Below, piece by piece: positions 59,817 through 64,000 of a stretch of DNA of 64,000 nucleotides. The notes below the pieces were generated by a model. The model did not search any database and had not been told where the DNA came from. It saw only the letters and a list, made by a program, of their open reading frames with translations. Source of the DNA: Bradyrhizobium sp. AZCC 2262 (GTDB lineage: Bacteria > Pseudomonadota > Alphaproteobacteria > Rhizobiales > Xanthobacteraceae). Numbering within the stretch: position 1 is the first letter of the stretch; each line of letters opens with the position of its first letter. The translations under genes and the position numbers were made by a program. The stretch is from NCBI RefSeq assembly GCF_036924535.1, contig NZ_JAZHRT010000001.1, positions 6,448,001 to 6,512,000 of the forward strand. The letters are read 5' to 3'.

Positions 59817-60989
59817 TTAGGCCTTCAGGACGTCGCGTCCGATAATCAGTTTCTGGACTTCGGTCGCGCCTTCATAGATGCGCAACGCGCGTATCTCGCG
59901 GTAGAGCTGCTCGACCATTTCGCCGGAGCGCACTCCCCGGCCGCCGAACATCTGCACGGCGCGATCGATCACTTCTTGCGCGGTTTCGGTCGCGACCATC
60001 TTGGCCATCGCCGCTTCGCGCGTCGTGGAGGCTTTCTGCACGTCGCGCCGCCAGGCCGCCCGGTAGGTGAGGAGCGCGCTGGCGTCGACATCAGCGGCCA
60101 TGTCGCCGAGGGCGGCCTGCGTCAATTGCTGGTCGCCGAGCACGCCGCCGAACATCCGCCGGGTCCGCGCATGCAGTATTGCCTCATCGAGCGCGCGGCG
60201 GGCAAAACCAAGCGCTGCGGCTGCGACCGACGCGCGGAAGATATCAAGGGTTCGCATCGCGATCTTGAAACCTTCGCCCGGCGAACCCAACAGCCGCGCC
60301 GCCGGGATCCGACAACTTTCGAACCGCAGTGTCGCGAGCGGATGCGGCGCCATCACGTCGATACGATCGGCGATCGAGAACCCAGGATCGTCCGGAAGCA
60401 CCACAAAGGCCGAAATGCCGCGTGCGCCAGGCGCCTCGCCGGTTCGCGCAAACAGCGTATAGACGTCGGCAATACCGCCGTTGGAAATCCAGGTCTTCTC
60501 GCCATCCAGGATGTAGTGGTCGCCTTCGCGCCGCGCGCTGCAGGCCATGGCGGCAACGTCGGAACCGGCTTCCTTTTCCGACAGGGCAAACGCGGCGACC
60601 CAGTCGCCACGCCGCGCCTTGGGCAGCACCAGCGCGCGCAGTTCAGGCGAACCGGCTATCGCCACCGCGCCGGTGCCAAGTCCCTGCATTGCAAAGGCGA
60701 AATCGGCGAGCCCGCTGTGCCAGGCCAGCGTCTCGCGGGCTATGCAGATCAGCCGGGAATCGATCACCGCATCGGGCTGGTTGCCCGCAACCGACGCCTC
60801 CAGCAATCCCGCGGCGCCCAGCTGGCGAACCAGCGAACGGCAGGTCGCGTCGACGTCACCGCCATGCGTATCGCCAAGACCGGCGGCAAATGCATCGAGC
60901 GCCGCGGCGTATTCAGCGTGGCGGGAATCGAAGAACGGCCACGCGAGATGTTCGCGAGACGGCCCGCGCAACTGCGAAACCGGGGTCAT
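59817..60989 (-). CDS. Acyl-CoA dehydrogenase
   Basis: A 390-residue enzyme from ATG at 60989 (GGGAG six bases upstream). It has FALSEKEAGSDVAAMACSAR, EKTWISNGGIADVYTLFART, VQMFGGRGVRSGEMVEQLYR and the catalytic Glu in RIYEGATEVQKLIIGRDV, so it has the normal active site, unlike the pair at 19-21 kb. It introduces a 2,3 double bond and passes electrons to ETF. As the first gene of the ring-cleavage operon it probably acts on the CoA ester of the side chain. Predicted operator site 5 lies 60 bases upstream. Confidence 0.93.
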   Translation of the reverse strand: MTPVSQLRGPSREHLAWPFFDSRHAEYAAALDAFAAGLGDTHGGDVDATCRSLVRQLGAAGLLEASVAGNQPDAVIDSRLICIARETLAWHSGLADFAFAMQGLGTGAVAIAGSPELRALVLPKARRGDWVAAFALSEKEAGSDVAAMACSARREGDHYILDGEKTWISNGGIADVYTLFARTGEAPGARGISAFVVLPDDPGFSIADRIDVMAPHPLATLRFESCRIPAARLLGSPGEGFKIAMRTLDIFRASVAAAALGFARRALDEAILHARTRRMFGGVLGDQQLTQAALGDMAADVDASALLTYRAAWRRDVQKASTTREAAMAKMVATETAQEVIDRAVQMFGGRGVRSGEMVEQLYREIRALRIYEGATEVQKLIIGRDVLKA

Positions 60990-61048
60990 GTCAGTCTCCC
61001 GCAAAGGCCGCCCTGGCGCACGCCGCCAACTGCGGCGCGCCCCAATAA

Positions 61049-61068
61049 TGTTTCATGGCTAAAATATC
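61049..61068. promoter_or_regulatory. Predicted MarR operator, site 5 (before the ring-cleavage operon)
   Basis: Read on the minus strand, GATATTTTAGCCATGAAACA matches site 4 at 15 of its 20 positions, including the five-base centre. It lies 60 bases upstream of the acyl-CoA dehydrogenase ATG and overlaps a possible minus-strand promoter whose TTGACA is at 61070-61075. Confidence 0.5.
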
Positions 61069-61191
61069 CTGTCAAGCGAGCCGATGCGGGCCCGGAGCCG
61101 GGCGGCTGTGCAGCAAGCCTACTAAACAGGCTGCAAAATGCGCAGAAATGAAAGCTTGATGCTTTACCGCGTTCAAAAGCCGCAAGCCCGA

Positions 61192-61221
61192 TTGACATCA
61201 TTTTTGTTTGATGTCTAAAAT
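61192..61221 (+). promoter_or_regulatory. Likely iorA promoter with an overlapping inverted repeat
   Basis: TTGACA (61192-61197) and TAAAAT (61216-61221) are separated by 18 bases, a good sigma-70-type promoter. An inverted repeat GACATCA (61194-61200)/TGATGTC (61209-61215) covers the -35 box and spacer, as expected of an operator. Its sequence is unlike the MarR sites, so a second regulator may be involved. The iorA ATG follows at 61268. Confidence 0.6.
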
Positions 61222-61267
61222 TATATTCGGTCATCCGGAGTTCCGGGCGAGGCCTCAGGAGGCGAGC

Positions 61268-63430
61268 ATGGCAGAACGCTCTTTCGCGCGCGAGGTGGAA
61301 GACCTGAAGCTGGGCGCCGGCCAGGAATTTCGCGGCGAAGGTATCCTTGCGATTACCAAGGCACTGCTCGAATGCGGCGTCAGCTATGTCGGCGGCTACC
61401 AGGGCGCGCCGATCTCGCATCTGATGGACGTGTTGTCGGACGCGCAGGATATCCTTTCAGATCTCGGCGTGCATTTCGAAACGAGCGCCAGCGAGGCGAC
61501 CGCCGCGGCGACGCTTGCCGCCTCCGTGATGTATCCGATCCGCGGCGCGGTCACGTTCAAGGCGCCGGTCGGCATCAACGTCGCGTCCGACGCGCTCGCC
61601 AACCTGTCTTCGGGCGGAGTGACCGGCGGCGCGCTCATCATCATCGGCGAGGATTACGGCGAAGGCTCCTCCATCATGCAGGAGCGTTCGCACGCCTTTG
61701 CGATGAAGTCGCAGCTCTGGCTGGTCGATCCGCGACCCAACGTGGCGTCCATCGTCAAGGCCGTGCACGATTCCTTCGAACTGTCAGAGGCGTCGAATAC
61801 GCCCGTGATGCTGGAGGTGCGGATTCGCGCCTGCCATGTGCATGGCCGCTTCGCCACCCGCGACAATGTCCGCCCCATCTTTCCGCTGTCCCGCGCGCTG
61901 GAACAGCCGTCGCGCGACACCAACCGCATCGTGCTGCCGCCGGCCTCGTTCCTGCACGAGAAGGAGAAGATCGAGCAGCGCTGGCCCGCGGCGGTCGAAT
62001 TCATTCACGCGCGCGGCATGAACGAGACCTTCGACGGCGACATCCACGATATCGGCATCATCATGCAGGGCGGCATGTATAACGGCGTCATCACCGCGCT
62101 GCGCGAAGCGGGACTTGCCGACGTCTGGGGCGAGACGCGCGTGCCGCTCTATGTGATGAACGTGACTTATCCGATCGTCGACCGCGAGGTGATCGACTTC
62201 TGCCGCGGCAAGAAGGCGGTGCTGATGGTCGAGGAGGGCCAGCCCGAATTCATCGAGCAGGCGCTGCATAAGATCCTGCGCAACGCCGACATTCCGGCCA
62301 AGCTGCACGGCAAGGACCTGTTCCCGATGGCCGGCGAGTACACCGCGCAGGTGATGGGCCAGGCGATCGGCGCTTTCATCCGCCGCTGGCGCTCCGATGC
62401 GTTGCCGGATGCCGCACGCGCGCCGAACATTGATCGTGTCGAGGTTGACGACAAGATCCGAGCGCTGGCCGACGTGGTGCCGCCGCGGCCGCCGGGCTTC
62501 TGTACTGGCTGTCCAGAGCGGCCGATCTTTTCCGCGATGAAGCTGGTGGAGAAGGAACTCGGCCCACATCATATCGCTGCCGACATCGGCTGCCATTTGT
62601 TCTCGATCCTGCCGCCGTTCAATATCGGCGCCACCACCATGGGCTACGGGCTCGGCCCGGCGTCGGCTTCGGCCTTCAACGTTCCGGCGAGCAAGCGCTC
62701 GATCTCGATGATGGGCGATGGTGGCTTCTGGCATAACGGGCTGACCAGCGGCGTCGGCAACGCCGTGTTCAACCAGCACGACGGCGTGATCGTCGTGGTC
62801 GACAATTATTATTCGGCTGCGACCGGCGGGCAGGACATCCCCTCCTCGCGCGCCGACAACCGCTCGCGCTCGACCAAGCATCCGATCGTCGAGGCGGTGA
62901 AGGGCGTTGGCGCCAAATGGGTGCGCCAGATCGACCGCACCTACGACGTCTCGCGCATGCGCGACACGCTGCGCGAGGCGCTGACGACGGAGGAAAAGGG
63001 GCCAAAGATCATCGTCGCCTCGTCGGAGTGCATGCTGAACAAGCAGCGGCGGGTGAAGCCGCTGGTGGCGGCCGCCGCCAAGCGCGGCGAGCGCGTTGTG
63101 CGCGAGCGCTTCGGTGTCGATGAGGACACATGTTCCGGCGACCATGCCTGCATCCGCCTGTCCGGCTGCCCGTCGCTGTCGGTGAAACCGACAACCGATC
63201 CGTTGAAAGACAATCCGGTCGCCGCCGTCGACAATACTTGCGTCGGCTGCGGCCATTGCGGCGAGGTCGCGGACGCAGCCGTGTTGTGCCCCTCCTTCTA
63301 CCGCGCCGACATCGTTTCCAACCCCACCCCATTCGAAGCGCGGCTCGACCGCATCTGGCAACGGATGATCGGCACGTTGCAGCGCTGGCGGGCAGGACGG
63401 CGAGTCACGTTCGAGCAGGAGGTGGCATGA
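61268..63430 (+). CDS. iorA: Indolepyruvate ferredoxin oxidoreductase, alpha subunit
   Basis: A 720-residue protein from ATG at 61268, fixed by AGGAGG five bases upstream. The N-terminal half is the pyrimidine-binding/transketolase-like domain (YVGGYQGAPISHLMDVLSDA). The TPP-binding region is GDGGFWHNGLTSGVGNAVFN, with VVVDNYYSAATGG. The end carries ferredoxin-like Cys motifs (CSGDHACIRLSGC and CVGCGHCGEV) for 4Fe-4S clusters. The enzyme oxidatively decarboxylates aryl pyruvates to aryl-acetyl-CoA, reducing ferredoxin. Here it joins an aerobic-style ring-cleavage cluster, suggesting an arylpyruvate intermediate. It overlaps iorB by four bases (ATGA at 63427). Confidence 0.95.
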   Translation: MAERSFAREVEDLKLGAGQEFRGEGILAITKALLECGVSYVGGYQGAPISHLMDVLSDAQDILSDLGVHFETSASEATAAATLAASVMYPIRGAVTFKAPVGINVASDALANLSSGGVTGGALIIIGEDYGEGSSIMQERSHAFAMKSQLWLVDPRPNVASIVKAVHDSFELSEASNTPVMLEVRIRACHVHGRFATRDNVRPIFPLSRALEQPSRDTNRIVLPPASFLHEKEKIEQRWPAAVEFIHARGMNETFDGDIHDIGIIMQGGMYNGVITALREAGLADVWGETRVPLYVMNVTYPIVDREVIDFCRGKKAVLMVEEGQPEFIEQALHKILRNADIPAKLHGKDLFPMAGEYTAQVMGQAIGAFIRRWRSDALPDAARAPNIDRVEVDDKIRALADVVPPRPPGFCTGCPERPIFSAMKLVEKELGPHHIAADIGCHLFSILPPFNIGATTMGYGLGPASASAFNVPASKRSISMMGDGGFWHNGLTSGVGNAVFNQHDGVIVVVDNYYSAATGGQDIPSSRADNRSRSTKHPIVEAVKGVGAKWVRQIDRTYDVSRMRDTLREALTTEEKGPKIIVASSECMLNKQRRVKPLVAAAAKRGERVVRERFGVDEDTCSGDHACIRLSGCPSLSVKPTTDPLKDNPVAAVDNTCVGCGHCGEVADAAVLCPSFYRADIVSNPTPFEARLDRIWQRMIGTLQRWRAGRRVTFEQEVA

Positions 63431-64000
63431 ACGTCTCGGTAGCACCCTCCTCCGTCGCACTAAGCCAGGCACGGCCCATCACCGTCGCGGTGCTGGCGAT
63501 GGGCGGCCAGGGCGGCGGCGTTCTGGTCGACTGGATCGTGGCGCTGGCCGAGCGGCGCGGCTGGTTCGCGCAATCGACCTCGGTGCCCGGCGTCGCCCAG
63601 CGCACCGGCGCCACGATCTATTACATCGAGATGATCGCGCCCGACGCGAGCAAGCCGGAGCATCACCCCGTGCTGTCGCTGATGCCGGCACCCGGCAAGG
63701 TCGACATCGTGATTGGCGCCGAACTGATGGAGGCCGGCCGCGCCATCCTGCGCGGACTGGTTTCGCCGGACCGCACGCTGTTGATCGGCTCCTCCCACCG
63801 CTCCCTGGCTGTGGTCGAGAAGACCGCGCCCGGCGACGGCACCGCCGATGCGTCACAGGTCTATGAGGCGGCGAATGTCGCAGCCAACCGCTTCATCGCG
63901 TTCGACATGGCCGAGATCGCCGATGCCACCGGCAGCGTGGTCTCTTCCGTGCTGTTCGGTGCGCTGGCAGGCTCCGGCGCCCTGCCGTTCACGACACAGG
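63427..64000 (+). CDS. iorB: Indolepyruvate ferredoxin oxidoreductase, beta subunit (partial, runs off the window)
   Basis: The first 191 codons are present. The sequence PITVAVLAMGGQGGGVLVDW, followed by STSVPGVAQRTGATIYYIEM and VIGAELMEAGRAI, is the gamma-type domain of 2-ketoacid:ferredoxin oxidoreductases. Proteins with this N-terminus in alphaproteobacteria are often about 500 residues long with an extra C-terminal domain, which cannot be checked here. Translation is coupled to iorA. Confidence 0.93.
   Translation, partial: MNVSVAPSSVALSQARPITVAVLAMGGQGGGVLVDWIVALAERRGWFAQSTSVPGVAQRTGATIYYIEMIAPDASKPEHHPVLSLMPAPGKVDIVIGAELMEAGRAILRGLVSPDRTLLIGSSHRSLAVVEKTAPGDGTADASQVYEAANVAANRFIAFDMAEIADATGSVVSSVLFGALAGSGALPFTTQ

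Noticed and set aside
58701..61151. Plus-strand 816-codon frame opposite the dioxygenase, RidA and acyl-CoA dehydrogenase genes
   Set aside because: Crosses gene boundaries and contains no recognisable motif.
61784..63472. Minus-strand 562-codon frame opposite iorA
   Set aside because: Antisense shadow of iorA; no start signal and no family match.
1..64000. Search for CRISPR arrays, phage genes, integrases, transposases and defence systems
   Set aside because: No regularly spaced direct repeats and no proteins of these types were recognised by eye.

Overview
The window looks like chromosomal DNA of a high-GC alphaproteobacterium of the Bradyrhizobium/Rhodopseudomonas group. This rests on GC-rich codon use, a DUF3551 secreted protein, a PutA without an N-terminal DNA-binding domain controlled by an Lrp-type PutR, pimeloyl-CoA-dehydrogenase-like paired acyl-CoA dehydrogenases, and multi-hairpin intergenic repeats of the kind common in that group. 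No tRNA, rRNA, CRISPR array, insertion sequence or integrase was found. The genus is inferred from style, not from a search.

Left part (1-27.9 kb), mostly housekeeping and general metabolism. It holds the end of a cytochrome c gene, a cold-shock protein, a possible transglutaminase-fold secreted protein, divergent putR/putA, a CoA-transferase plus GST pair, a secreted mono-haem protein, and a membrane protein with its own terminator. These are followed by a cyclic-nucleotide-binding/metallo-beta-lactamase pair, two small genes with strong ribosome binding sites, a giant winged-helix/ATPase/TPR regulator, a lemA-TPM-TPM operon and an enoyl-CoA hydratase plus two acyl-CoA dehydrogenases. Next come an orphan form II CoxL-like molybdenum hydroxylase between two branched palindromic repeats, a DapA-family lyase/aldolase and a secreted M1 aminopeptidase.

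Middle part (28-38 kb), accessory in character. It holds an animal-type haem peroxidase followed by an unknown 137-residue protein. Opposing them is a YcaO gene broken by a frameshift, followed by a BTAD (SARP-like) regulator. Then come an unknown 184-residue protein, an XRE regulator, a small unknown protein, phosphoglucomutase and a DUF3551 protein. The YcaO locus could be a decayed or frameshift-regulated peptide-modification system, but no convincing precursor peptide is visible.

Right part (37.6-64 kb), one large catabolic island. A hotdog thioesterase and a MarR regulator are followed by two acyl-CoA ligases. A leftward operon encodes a racemase-fold protein, Ohr/OsmC, a thiolase-fold protein, a DUF35-SDR fusion, a cyclase and an ABC binding protein. 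Then come an alpha/beta-hydrolase-fold protein and a complete branched-chain-type ABC transporter with a LivM-LivG fusion. A second leftward operon encodes an acyl-CoA dehydrogenase, RidA, a gentisate-dioxygenase-type bicupin, an FAH-type hydrolase, a flavin reductase, an octopine-dehydrogenase-like enzyme and a 3-hydroxyacyl-CoA dehydrogenase. Divergent to it are iorA/iorB (2-ketoacid:ferredoxin oxidoreductase), with iorB running off the end. Five similar imperfect palindromes sit upstream of the transcription units and of the marR gene, which suggests one MarR-controlled regulon. The genes fit uptake, CoA activation, side-chain processing and ring cleavage of an aromatic compound, but the substrate cannot be read from sequence. 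Several proteins of the island keep a catalytic fold but have lost the textbook catalytic residues, so the chemistry may be new.
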